Source: Siphonodentalium dalli
Taxonomy: Eukaryota > Mollusca > Scaphopoda > Gadilida > Siphonodentaliidae
Length of the DNA: 64,000 bases
Assembly: GCA_032622095.1 (NCBI GenBank)
Contig: CP136065.1
Coordinates: forward strand, 94,063,343 to 94,127,342
Reading direction: 5' to 3'
Shown here: in pieces, positions 55,416 to 64,000 of the stretch
Numbering within the stretch: position 1 is the stretch's first letter
How the letters are laid out: each line of letters starts with the position of its first letter
Notes under the pieces: generated by a model
What the model was told of the DNA's origin: nothing
The model's input: the letters and a program-made list of their open reading frames with translations, nothing else
Database searches by the model: none
Made by a program: the position numbers and the translations under genes

Positions 55416-55615
55416 AGTTATACCCTGTGCCAATGCATTCTCTTATATATGCGAGTCGACCATAGGTCGCCTCGCATATATAAGAGAATGCATTGGCCTA
55501 ACAATTTTTTTTTTTTTTTTTTTTTTTACAATTTTAATAATTTATTCTTATATTCTATAACATACTTATTTTGTAGGTTTAGGGCCGATGAGATCGGCCC
55601 CTGGCACTCAAAGGG
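55416..55615. mobile_element. GAGTGCCAGG-type element, left end truncated, abutting the previous one
   Basis: TATACCCTGTGCCAATGC, the palindrome at 55428-55494, a T run, GGGCCGATGAGATCGGCCCC and CTGGCACTCAAAGGG|TTAA at 55619 match the 46969 family. Its left end fuses with the previous element. Confidence 0.7.
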
Positions 55616-56002
55616 TTAATACTGAACCAGCGCATTTCCAGTCATAAAAATTTTAAAATGGCCAAACAAATTAAAAATTGGCCAAAGAATTTTCCAGCCT
55701 TCATGAATCCTGTTGGCAAAGTTAATCAACACAAGCTTACATGGACAGCTTTAAAAAAAACAATGATGTCATAGAGAATGGTCAAGCTTCAGTGATTTCT
55801 CTACTTAGGGCATATGACCACACAAGATGGTATGCCATGTGAGGGTATGCGCCAGGGACATCCTAGCTCTTGTTTGGAATTTGTGCAAGCAGATCTTGGC
55901 ATTTGGTATTCCATTGAGGTGTCTACAAATGCATGAATTCCTGTTTGTGAATTGCTTTTGGTGTGATGTGATCTTAACCGAATCATGTTTTCTATATTTC
56001 AG

Positions 56003-56116
56003 ACTTATTTATGTCCGATTTAACGTGAAATTTAAATTGGTGGAGCTGATTGGTCAACAGGAATTTGATCTGCAGAGGAATGTCCTTGACATTATATATT
56101 CACAGACACTTTGTTG
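56003..56116 (+). CDS. TMC exon 12
   Basis: The acceptor is TCTATATTTCAG and the donor TTG|GTAAGT. It encodes LIYVRFNVKFKLVELIGQQE, then FDLQRNVLDIIYSQTLC. GQQEF-x-ɸ-x2-NVLD-x-IY-Q-x-CW is conserved in TMC7-type proteins. It is the cytosolic part between two helices. Phase is 2 in and 2 out. Confidence 0.95.
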
Positions 56117-56165
56117 GTAAGTTCTTAAAATAAGAGCAGGTAAAACCGATTTCACTTTGTTGGTA

Positions 56166-56341
56166 CAGTAATGCTCTAAGTAATCGACTTCTTAACCACA
56201 GCAGAATTTTGGGTAACTTTTCAAGATTTAGTCGGAAATATGGCAACATTTAGTATTTAGGGCATTACTGTAGGACATTTAGTATTTAGGGCATTACTGC
56301 TTGTTGCCATTCATCAGAAAGCTCTACTTAGAGCATTACTG
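56166..56341. mobile_element. TA-type MITE, family B, rearranged
   Basis: CAGTAATGCTCTAAGTAATC opens it and AGAGCATTACTG closes it, with TA outside both ends. In the middle TATTTAGGGCATTACTG appears twice (56254-56270 and 56283-56299), so right ends are partly duplicated. Confidence 0.75.
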
Positions 56342-56557
56342 TAAGTTCTTAGAATGAAAGCAGGTAAAATCCACTTTCACAGACCTGTGGCATATGTGGT
56401 AAAAATGCCGCGCAGCTGTCCCTTTCACAGGACTGTAGGCAAAGTTGCATTTAACGCAGGCGGCTACATATATAATGTATATATATAAATGGTGTTTCAT
56501 GCACTAGAAAACTGGTTAGAAGATTGTCAGTTAACTGTTAATTCGTTCTATCTCCAG

Positions 56558-56975
56558 TCAAGTCAGAATATAGATCTTCATACACCACTGGCTAGATCCC
56601 ACATAAACGTTGCTCTCAGCTTTTGCTACTTTGCTGACTAGCCAGTGACTAGCTGTCATTTGTGGTAAGCAGAAGTTATAGAAGGACTCCGGATCGAACT
56701 CGTCTAATTTCTTCAACTTCACCCAGCCATCTTCATGCAGTTCTGATCTAAACTGGACCTTCCGCCATGCTTTTGACACAGTTAAACGCAACCAATTTCA
56801 AAACTTTTTGAAATCGGATTCGTTTAACTGCATCAGCTGCAACCCTGAAAGTGCCGGTGATATATGTATGGTTTGAAACATTTGGTCTAACCCAATAGCC
56901 ACATACGTTGGTCGCATGTGTCAGCCGCAGGTCTGTAATAGCAGCTATTGGGAGGAAGGGTTCCTGGCAGATCAA
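56558..56975 (-). pseudogene. unrecognised minus-strand coding-like segment with a frameshift
   Basis: Two overlapping minus-strand frames (56748-56975 and 56558-56791) have protein-like composition. The first contains NVSNHTYITGTFRVAADAV and the second AWRKVQFRSELHEDGW and DEFDPESFYNFCL. Read in order they look like one domain broken by a frameshift near 56780. ITGTFRV...RSELHEDGW is loosely reminiscent of a CBM21-type glycogen-targeting domain, but the resemblance is weak and I do not assign it. It lies antisense in a TMC intron. Confidence 0.3.
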
Positions 56976-57014
56976 TGGCGAAGCTGGCTCGGACTCATGG
57001 CACTTGCAGTAGGT

Positions 57015-57420
57015 AAATGTGCAAAGAACATAAGTCTGTAAAACATCACCACTAAGAAGAACGTTGAGAAATAGATAAACTTTGTTCTTATCTTCATTAT
57101 TATCTCCAATAAAACAATTAGTGTGTTGAAATCATGTAAACAACTTTTACAGTGACTTGTGAACACACATTACTAATCACATAGTAAGATCAAATATTTT
57201 AATCTAAATATGATTTTTAGAATATTTTTCCAATGCTTTAACATTTTCTGACATTTACCGTCAAGTTTTGATTAAACTTTGGTGTCTTATTGGCCATTGA
57301 TCTGTAATGCCACTGTAACAGTAATGATTACATAACAATGGTTATGATATGCAAAATCTCGTTATGGGAGAATTATTAATAATGAAAATAAAAACGATGT
57401 TTATCTAATTTTAGCTCAAC
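57015..57420. repeat. family I inverted repeat, fullest copy
   Basis: AAACATCACCACTAAGAAGA...ACTTTGTTCTTATC at the left faces GAAAATAAAAACGATGTTTA at the right. TTTACCGTCAAGTTTTGATT and CACTGTAACAGTAATGATTA lie inside. No coding frame is present. Confidence 0.6.
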
Positions 57421-57781
57421 TTGACAAAGCTTATCATATCAACTGTTCTAGATACTTGTTTCCATCGAAGAACTCTATTTTTGTTAGAGGCCTCAGTCAC
57501 CACAGAAAATAGCAGATCACCTAAGATACTTACTGTTAATTATGATGCAAATAAACCACTATGTTATGCTTTCATAGACAAATAATATACATCAGTCATC
57601 TTCAGTTTTATCTGTATTTTATTCACCTAATATCTATTTGTCGTCTTGCAATCAGGATTTATAAAATTTATGTTGTTGTTGCAATTGTGGCCTGGAAGAG
57701 ATAGATCATCTTTAATTTCTTCCATCATCATCTTGGGCTTATTATCGTCAATGCTAATAGATGTTTTTATTTCATTTTCAG

Positions 57782-57857
57782 GGTTGGTCTGTTTTTCAGT
57801 CCCCTGATACCAGTGATGTGTGTTCTAAAGTGCTTTATTTTCTTCTATGTCAAAAAG
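57782..57857 (+). CDS. TMC exon 13, seventh/eighth membrane segment
   Basis: The acceptor is TTTCATTTTCAG and the donor AAG|GTGAGA. It encodes VGLFFSPLIPVMCVLKCFIF and FYVKK, preceded by a split Trp codon. FFSPL-x-P is conserved across TMCs. Phase is 2 in and 0 out. Confidence 0.94.
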
Positions 57858-58032
57858 GTGAGATACTGCAAAGTTTGAAACATAGAGCCAAATACGGTGT
57901 TCAAGCTCCTAATATTATTATATATATTTCATAATCCAAATTACATCCCTCGGTCTGTATCAAGCAATGAAATTGCTGAAATAATATTTCTTGCATGAAC
58001 CTGTATTTACCGGCTTTCTATTTTGCGATGTA

Positions 58033-58209
58033 CAGTAATGCCCTTAATAATGAACTCCTTAACCACAGCATAATTATAGGTAACTGAAATAATCAACTCC
58101 TTAACCACAGCAGAATTATGGGTAACTTTTCAGGATTTAGTCGGAAATATGGCTTGTTGCCATTCATCGGAAAGCTCTCAGTGAGAGCCGATTATTTAGG
58201 TCATTAATG
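58033..58209. mobile_element. TA-type MITE, family B, left end duplicated
   Basis: CAGTAATGCCCTTAATAATG and the CCTTAACCACAGCA block occur once, then AATAATCAACTCCTTAACCA restarts the arm. The right arm is nearly absent apart from GATTATTTAGGTCATTAATG. Confidence 0.7.
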
Positions 58210-58425
58210 TAAGTGTGATAACTCCAACAATCGTTATCTGATTTCAACAAAATTTGCTTCATAGCTTCTACATGTGAATCTCTTGGATGAGTTCAAAAAC
58301 CAGTCTGCCAATTTGTTTTTCAGGAGTAATCCCTCTTTGTTTGTATTTATATTTTCTGTGTGTCCATTTTGTGATACAAGCTTCACTCATTTTGACCAAT
58401 TACAGCTTTGGGTTTTACTCAAGCA

Positions 58426-58886
58426 CAAGGCTGCAAATGGTGTGTTTTTAATTTGCAGAATGAAGTCCCCAGATGGTGAAATTAATGTTGCTACTCCGCA
58501 CAGCGTGTTAGCTAGCTTGCATTACCAATTTCACCATCTGGGGGCCTCATTCTGCATAGGCCTTATATTCTGGGAAGTATCTATAGTCTCAAATTAACAT
58601 GGTTTTTAGTTAATTTTCCCTTCTGTGAAGTTTCTATATCCCCCAATTTTCAGAAGATAAAATGCATATCGAAGGTGACTAATGGGTGAACATCACCAAC
58701 TTCTAATGGGGAACTTCAATCTGATCCTTATATAGGACTCCCATGGCAGTTGAGGCATAAGCAGAAGGGTTTCCAGAGGGTGAATTTGGTTATGATAGCA
58801 TGCCGTGCAGGATAGCATTACTAAATTCACCCTCTGGGGACCTCATTCTGCAAATGACAGCCACATAATTTGCAGATTTCTCAAGC
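58426..58886. repeat. family C two-hairpin element, full length
   Basis: AAGGCTGCAAATGGTGTGTT at the left faces CACATAATTTGCAG at the right. Both hairpins are present (58462-58555 and 58765-58850), and the middle part has the canonical order. Confidence 0.78.
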
Positions 58887-59019
58887 ACACATTTTCATAT
58901 GCTATAACTTGACCACAATGCTTGCCTCTGGTTTCTAGATGAATTGTTTGATTTATTCATCATGGCAAGCAATTCATTTTAGGCAACAGATATGCTTGGC
59001 TATGTATGCCAATATGAAA

Positions 59020-59270
59020 CCTTTCTATACTAAATTCTCATTGACGAGTAGTTCCCTTAGGAAATGTTCCAATATTAGGTCGTTTGTTGAACTTAATATC
59101 TAAAATTTCTGACCAATCAATATGAATTCTTGTGCACTTGTAAATTAACATTTTGTCTGACTGTTGTCTACTCATTTATCCTTAACACCCCTCCAGATGA
59201 ATTATATAGACCATTCCAATGTATTTTTTTATAAACTGTATGGGAGAATCTATTTAGTATGAACATTCTG
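59020..59270. repeat. family G remnant
   Basis: CCTTTCTATACTAAATTCTC, GTCGTTTGTTGAACTTAATATC and GGGAGAATCTATTTAGTATG are family G text. Terminal TTAA sites are lost. Confidence 0.55.
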
Positions 59271-59308
59271 CTTTCAATATCAACCTGACCACATTTTTAT
59301 ATCTACAG

Positions 59309-59439
59309 ATATCAGCTCTGAACAATTGCATTCCGCCGATTCGGCCATACAGGACGTCACGGTTGAATTCATTCTTCATGACAGTATTGCTGCTGAGCTT
59401 CATACTCACCTGTATTCCTATAGGTTATATTATTGGCAG
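59309..59439 (+). CDS. TMC exon 14, ninth membrane segment
   Basis: The acceptor is TATATCTACAG and the donor GGCAG|GTGAGC. It encodes ISALNNCIPPIRPYRTSRLN, then SFFMTVLLLSFILTCIPIGY and IIG. C-x-P-x2-RP-x-R-x-S-x2-N-x-FF is the conserved TMC block ahead of the ninth helix. The exon lies in a frame not obvious from the longest local reading frame. Phase is 0 in and 2 out. Confidence 0.95.
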
Positions 59440-59934
59440 GTGAGCACCATAAATGGACAGGCATTATTCTTGGTTACACCTAATATCCACCCCTTTCCCA
59501 ATGTTATTCTAATTTTAGCTAATGATTCCCGATTACATTGTTTTTAATTTCACTTTATGTCGGCATGGCCTCACGAATGAGTCATTAACCAAATTTTGAT
59601 GTTTTAAATCACGTTTTTAGATCTGCTTGCAGAGTTTATCAATGGGTCTCAATTTCGCCTGATAACACATTCTTGCATTAATTATGTCACACCTCCTTCA
59701 CTGATGTTTTTTTGTTTGTATCTCTGTCATTCCTGAACAGATCTGGCTGAAAATAATTACCTGTGGATAACTTGATCTCTTTAACGATAAGAGACATTTA
59801 AGCTAACACTGTCATTTCTGAACAGTCTGACTGAAAATAATTTTTTTGTGGATAACTTCATTACCTCAGTGATAAGAGATGGACATTGGTTCTGTCTGCT
59901 GTCACATGATATGGATGAAATCGCTTTTAAGCTA

Positions 59935-60052
59935 CAGTAATTCCCTAAATAATTGACTCCTTAACCACAGCAGAATTATGGGTCACTGAGAGCATTCCTA
60001 TGAATGGCAACAAGCCATATTTCCGACTGAATCCTTATTTAGGGTATTACTG
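59935..60052. mobile_element. TA-type MITE, family B, deleted copy
   Basis: CAGTAATTCCCTAAATAATT and TTATTTAGGGTATTACTG are the ends with TA at 59933-59934 and 60053-60054. The centre is shortened. Confidence 0.75.
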
Positions 60053-60112
60053 TAACTGTCTAATCCTGCTAATCCTTTCTCTGATATTTTATTTGTACAC
60101 TTCTCTTTTCAG

Positions 60113-60280
60113 TATTGCCCCATCACAGAGTTGTGGCCCCTTCAGAGTCTACAGCAAGCAAGGATTTGTTGCCTTCACAACTCTGACGGACGAGATTAGG
60201 ATGTGGCCGACTGTCGCACGAGATATCTTCCTCTTCTTTGGCACAGTTGGTTTCTTCATACCAACATTTATAATTCTAGG
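60113..60280 (+). CDS. TMC exon 15, extracellular loop and start of tenth segment
   Basis: The acceptor is TTCTCTTTTCAG and the donor TAGG|GTGAGT. It encodes IAPSQSCGPFRVYSKQGFVA, FTTLTDEIRMWPTVARDIFL and FFGTVGFFIPTFIIL. P-S-x2-CGPF is conserved in TMCs. Phase is 2 in and 2 out. Confidence 0.95.
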
Positions 60281-60555
60281 GTGAGTTGTATTTGTTTATC
60301 CCTTTCTTTTCTAATGGATTCTGGAATTGTCTATTATTCATTTGGAGGGGTGTTCAGGAACACAATGAGTTGACGAAAAGATAATACAATTGCAGATGAA
60401 TTCATATTCATTTGTGGGAAATATTTAGATAATTAGTTAAATAGAGAGCGTTTGTCTTGAAATCAGCTGGAAAATTACTTTGACCTATATCTTGTCTCTC
60501 GCTCCAAATTACGTAGACATAATTGGAAGGTTCAAATGAGGCATGCCCAATTTAA

Positions 60556-60801
60556 CCCTTTATATTCTAAATGGATTCTCCCACTGTTATGAAAAAATTC
60601 ATTAGAATGATATATTATTCATTTGGAGAGACGTCAAGGATATGAGCAGACGGCAGCCAAACGAAATGCAGAACCATTCATATTCATTCGTGGGAACTGT
60701 TTAGATTATTAACTTCAGGAAAACGACCTATGGTCATTTGTTAAACTTAAATTATTATCTGAACATTCCTACTCATCAATGAGTATTTAGTAAAGCATGG
60801 G
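60556..60801. mobile_element. TTAA-bounded family G element, inverted orientation
   Basis: TTAACCCTTTATATTCTAAA at 60552 and CATCAATGAGTATTTAGTAA with GCATGGGTTAA ending 60805 frame it. The inner pair TTATTAACTTCAGG/ACTTAAATTATTATC is weak. The text matches 44939-45190 in reverse complement. Confidence 0.6.
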
Positions 60802-61355
60802 TTAACGACACATTGTGGGTTCATTTCAAAGAATCAAACTAATAAGTTAATACCTGTACTTCATCTCCACTAAAATAATGTATCAATCAGAATCAGAATG
60901 TCTGATATTCGCACAAATGTAAATATTTACTTCTTCAGAAACCTGTAATTAAAAAAATGTGTATTCTTAAAATAGGCGCCTTATGTGTTGTATAGTCCCA
61001 GGCATGTTCAAAGAGCAAAGCTCGACATGTTTCAGACATATATTTAACATGCATCTGTGCCATATCTGCTATATTTACTTCTTCATGCAGGATGAATTAT
61101 TGTTAAGTAATTATGCGACAATGAATCGGCCAACGTGAGTCACTGTGTGTAATTCCTTTATAACAATTGACGCTGTTTCCACCTTTTTCTGTGTGAAATT
61201 TAATTAGTTAAAATAACCAATCTGAATAATCGATATTTTCTTCTGAAGACCCCAACCAGACATTTACTTCTGGAGTTCCGATTACGGGAGATTGATCTTC
61301 CAAATATCTCTAGTTTTATGCAAATTATTACCAACACTTTAACATATCAATTTAA

Positions 61356-61689
61356 CCCTTCCATGACTGGAGCCTCTTCAAGTTTTGCGAAAACCCTGTG
61401 CCAACGTATTCTCTTATATATGTGAGTCTCCCATAGTGAGCTTTGTATATATAAAAGAATGCATTGGCCCAACAATATTTACCATGACCTTGTAAACCAG
61501 TGTACTCTCTTATATATGTGAGTGTCCCATAGTGAGCCTTGTATATATAAGAGAATGCATTATTTTTGGCCTAACAATATTTACCATGACCCGTGTACTC
61601 TCTTATATATGTGAGACTCACATGTATAAGAGAATGCCCTGACACAGGATCTTTAATGCTGCACCAGTGCAGCTCCCATCATGAAAGGG
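61356..61689. mobile_element. TTAACCCTTC element with three TATATA palindromes
   Basis: TTAACCCTTCCATGACTGGA at 61352 faces CTCCCATCATGAAAGGG at 61689. The right TTAA is now TTAC. Three palindromes occur at about 61407-61460, 61502-61557 and 61596-61638, separated by near-identical GGCC-AACAATATTTACCATGACC spacers. The internal unit has clearly been amplified. Confidence 0.75.
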
Positions 61690-62505
61690 TTACACTGTCT
61701 TAAATATTAAAATAACTGCCATACATCAAGGAAGAAATTGTCTTTGACACCACCACATTCCTGATGAAAACATGTGGGGCAGTTAATCGCACCATGATGT
61801 CATCATCCAGCTGGATCGCTCTGCTATCACATAAGATATCGTCACTTCTTTTTATAATTTTGGGTAAACATAATGATTCTATTTCTTGTTGGATGAATAA
61901 TTAAGATGCTATGCACGTGGTCAGCAAAACCACCTGGTTTCTTTGTATCCACCGGTTGTGTCAATGCTAATTGAAGGGGAGGTATCATGAGTTAAGCTAT
62001 GGATAGTGGGGTGGAGATTTACTGCCCCAGGCTAATTATCTTCTTTCCATTTTGGTCGCCTTTTTGTGACTGCTCCTGTATAAATCGGTTAGCTGCATTT
62101 GTTGAGGATATATATTAGTCTTTCAATTTTTACTGAAATCGGGAAAGTAAGCAAGTCTGACCCCATCCGAGTGATCCACATCACTATTAGGTCGCCCTGA
62201 CAAAAAACAATTTCCCCGTAGAAATCTCTGCAGAAATTATGTAAAATGCCAGGGACATGTAAAATTGATCTGGAGGTTACATTAATTGTTTTATATACAG
62301 AGAACAGCCTGTTCCTGTATACAAGTACTCATCCTTTCCCATAAACTATGCACAGATTTTTTATGTACCAAATGAACGTTAATTTAGAGTTTATGGGCAA
62401 AAACGTTGCACTAAAAAGGATGATGTCATATCTGTCAAATAGTTTTATTTCAATAATATAATATTTAGGAGTAATTCTTAATTATTAGCTTATTTTCTTC
62501 TTCAG
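61690..62505. other. last visible TMC intron, left part
   Basis: No gene or repeat copy is recognised. Confidence 0.4.
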
Positions 62506-62584
62506 ATTGTTTATGTACTATTACTGGGCAGTTGCACATGGACACAAAAGGCTGGAGAGCTTACTGAAGAAACAGCTCATCCTG
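62506..62584 (+). CDS. TMC exon 16, last exon in the window
   Basis: The acceptor is TCTTCTTCAG and the donor CTG|GTTAGT. It encodes LFMYYYWAVAHGHKRLESLL and KKQLIL, finishing the tenth helix and entering the basic, helical cytosolic tail. The GAHKR-like AHGHKR matches other TMCs. The family continues with a charged tail, so the coding sequence must resume right of 64,000. Phase is 2 in and 0 out. Confidence 0.92.
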
Positions 62585-62696
62585 GTTAGTATAGCGTGAC
62601 ATGAAGCAAAGTACAGTAATGCCTTAAATAATTGGTTTGTGTCGAAGTATGGTTGCCTTACTCTTCTATAGCAGACATCAAGTGTAAAGTTCCCTC

Positions 62697-63660
62697 CAGG
62701 CTTGTCAACCAGTACCGGTACCGGTACCGGCGGTATTTGGCCGTTTCAACGGTACCGGTTCTGATACTCAGTACCGACGGTTCTCGGTACTCGCCAAAAA
62801 CAGTAAATAGATCAGTATAGATCGATTAAAATTGAAGGAACTTTGTTCTTTTAAGTGCCGCTTGCATTATGGTATGCACCGTATGCTACTATGTGTCAAC
62901 GGATCAAGCACGCTGCGGCGGATGCCGACATAAAAGGGAACACAGAGTTTTCCGGACAGCCGTCACCCGTGCGTGGGTGGGATACTCGTTACTAGTTACA
63001 AAATTACGACTCGGACAGTCTGACCCATGCCACAGCGGCCACACACAAAATCGGCGCATTTAGTTCAGGCAACGAGTGTGTTGAAGCAATGACGCTGTTA
63101 TCATTTTATTCAACAATGTATATATGTGTCATTGACTCAATGTATGTTACATTATAACTTACATAAGAGGATTGCAGGTACATAAAATTTATTTCAGTTT
63201 GAATTGTCATTCACCATATATATATATACCCATCTTTCCGATGTATGTATTTCAGCGCCTGAAGCCCTACACATAAAAGTTCTAACACCTCTCAGGCTGC
63301 CTAAATTATGGCACATTTTAGGTGATTGTTGCATGTGGCCTTGTGGTTGATAAATCCAACTATTTAAGACTATACTAATGCATGTATGTCACACATTTAT
63401 GTGTGGTTGCTGTGGCATACACGTACGTGCATTAGGATAGTTTGACATGGTTGTATTTGTCATCCACAACAATCACCAAAAACTGGCACAAAGTGCCATA
63501 CATTACCAGTAATTACCACATTAGAATATACTCTTTTAAATGTGTGATATTAAGTGGAATAAACAATACAACACCAGTACCGGTACCGGTACCGCGGTTC
63601 CAACGCAGTACCGGTACCGGTACCGACTACCTTGGTACCGGCGGTACTTTGACAAGCCTG
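62697..63660. mobile_element. hAT-like element with perfect 8-bp duplication and GGTACC arrays
   Basis: The ends CAGGCTTGTCAA and TTTGACAAGCCTG are inverted, and GTTCCCTC lies on both sides (62689-62696, 63661-63668). Both sub-terminal regions carry GGTACC tandem runs, such as AGTACCGGTACCGGTACCGG near 62711. The interior (about 62800-63550) has a 64-codon frame at 62869-63063 with CYYVSTDQARCGGC, which I cannot identify. No hAT dimerisation domain is visible. Confidence 0.88.
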
Positions 63661-63668
63661 GTTCCCTC

Positions 63669-64000
63669 ATATAAAATCACAAAATGACAATAATAAAATT
63701 GTGAAAGTAACCCGGTTTATTCCATTGAACACATTATATATGTTCTGAATTCCAGAAGAGTTGTTATCTAAAATTAGTAATATAATGTGAACAAGAGTTG
63801 GGCTTTAGCCCGGTTAATACCTACATGCGGCATATCACCTAATGTGCACATACCTATAACCCATGGCTGAGATACACAGGCAGATGGCCAAAAAGCAACA
63901 TTTTCAGATAAACAAAAATATGAACAACTCAAGAACGGAAAACCTGAACAAAACAATTGAACACTATTGAATGTCCTGATAGTGGTGAACATCCAAACCA
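63669..64000. other. right end of window, TMC intron or 3' part
   Basis: No exon with splice sites fitting phase 0 and a TMC-like tail can be found. The 72-codon minus-strand frame at 63774-63992 is unrecognised. Confidence 0.4.

Larger units (their letters stand above)
12619..62584 (+). other. TMC-family transmembrane channel-like gene (TMC5/TMC7-like), 3' end outside the window
   Basis: Sixteen exons plus one alternative first exon can be joined with GT/AG borders and matching phases, giving 787 codons without a stop (815 with the alternative start). The protein has a long hydrophilic N-terminus, about ten hydrophobic segments, and the TMC-domain signature CWETYVGQQIYKL in exon 11. Relatives by recall are vertebrate TMC7 and TMC5; TMC1 and TMC2 are mechanotransduction channel subunits, while the role of the TMC5/7 group is poorly defined. 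The encoded product should be a multi-pass membrane protein with both ends in the cytosol. The last visible exon ends in the conserved KRLESLLKKQLIL helix, so one or more C-terminal exons lie to the right. Many MITEs sit in the introns but none interrupts an exon. Exon borders are predictions without transcript support. Confidence 0.93.

Noticed and set aside
37060-55500. Regularly recurring 65-base palindromes, considered as a CRISPR-like array
   Set aside because: The units lie inside separate elements with inverted ends and TTAA flanks, are not evenly spaced with unique spacers, and the genome is clearly eukaryotic.
62586-64000. Further TMC exon in the last 1.4 kb
   Set aside because: Most of this stretch is the hAT-like element. 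No acceptor followed by a phase-0 charged-tail reading frame could be found.

Overview
The window looks like nuclear DNA of a mollusc, most likely a bivalve. It is AT-rich, its one large gene is intron-rich, and it is packed with small palindromic transposons. It also carries the repeat with a GCTCACCTGAGACGAAG-type head followed by (CCGT)n that is common in bivalve genomes. No bacterial-type gene organisation, rRNA or CRISPR array is present.

Two host genes can be supported. At 2549-2869 on the minus strand is an uninterrupted 106-codon reading frame for UQCC2 (mitochondrial complex III assembly factor 2). From 12.6 kb to past the right edge, on the plus strand, runs a transmembrane channel-like gene (TMC family, closest to the TMC5/TMC7 type by recall). 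I rebuilt 16 exons plus one alternative first exon. All junctions have GT/AG borders and matching codon phases, giving 787 codons (or 815 with the alternative first exon) before the window ends. The final C-terminal exon or exons lie beyond 64,000. The two alternative N-termini start at 12619 and 20244 and both join the common exon at 24886 in the same phase. The intron between 24955 and 44472 is about 19.5 kb.

Nearly everything else is mobile DNA. 1-6 kb: a hAT-like element cut by the left edge, a fold-back element, UQCC2 and a frameshifted LINE. 6-12.6 kb: mostly featureless AT-rich DNA with a tRNA-like SINE head and one TTAA-bounded element. 12.6-25 kb: the TMC 5' exons with palindromic MITEs and two hAT-type elements. 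25-44 kb: the giant intron, with a minisatellite, many copies of a two-hairpin repeat (called family C here), bivalve (CCGT)n repeats, two adjacent Helitron-like elements, and TA and TTAA MITEs. 44-62.6 kb: the main TMC exons with MITEs in most introns. 62.7-63.7 kb: a hAT-like element with a perfect 8-bp target duplication.

The most notable pattern is that many sequence-unrelated short elements end at TTAA, several of them as TTAACCCTTT...AAAGGGTTAA. Two cases can be checked inside the window, because the same host repeat occurs elsewhere without the insertion: 49314-49631 inside a TA-type MITE, and 46969-47215 inside a LINE fragment. These show true TTAA target duplication, the hallmark of piggyBac-type transposition. 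A TA-type MITE nested in a TTAA element (38533-38718) likewise supports TA targeting.
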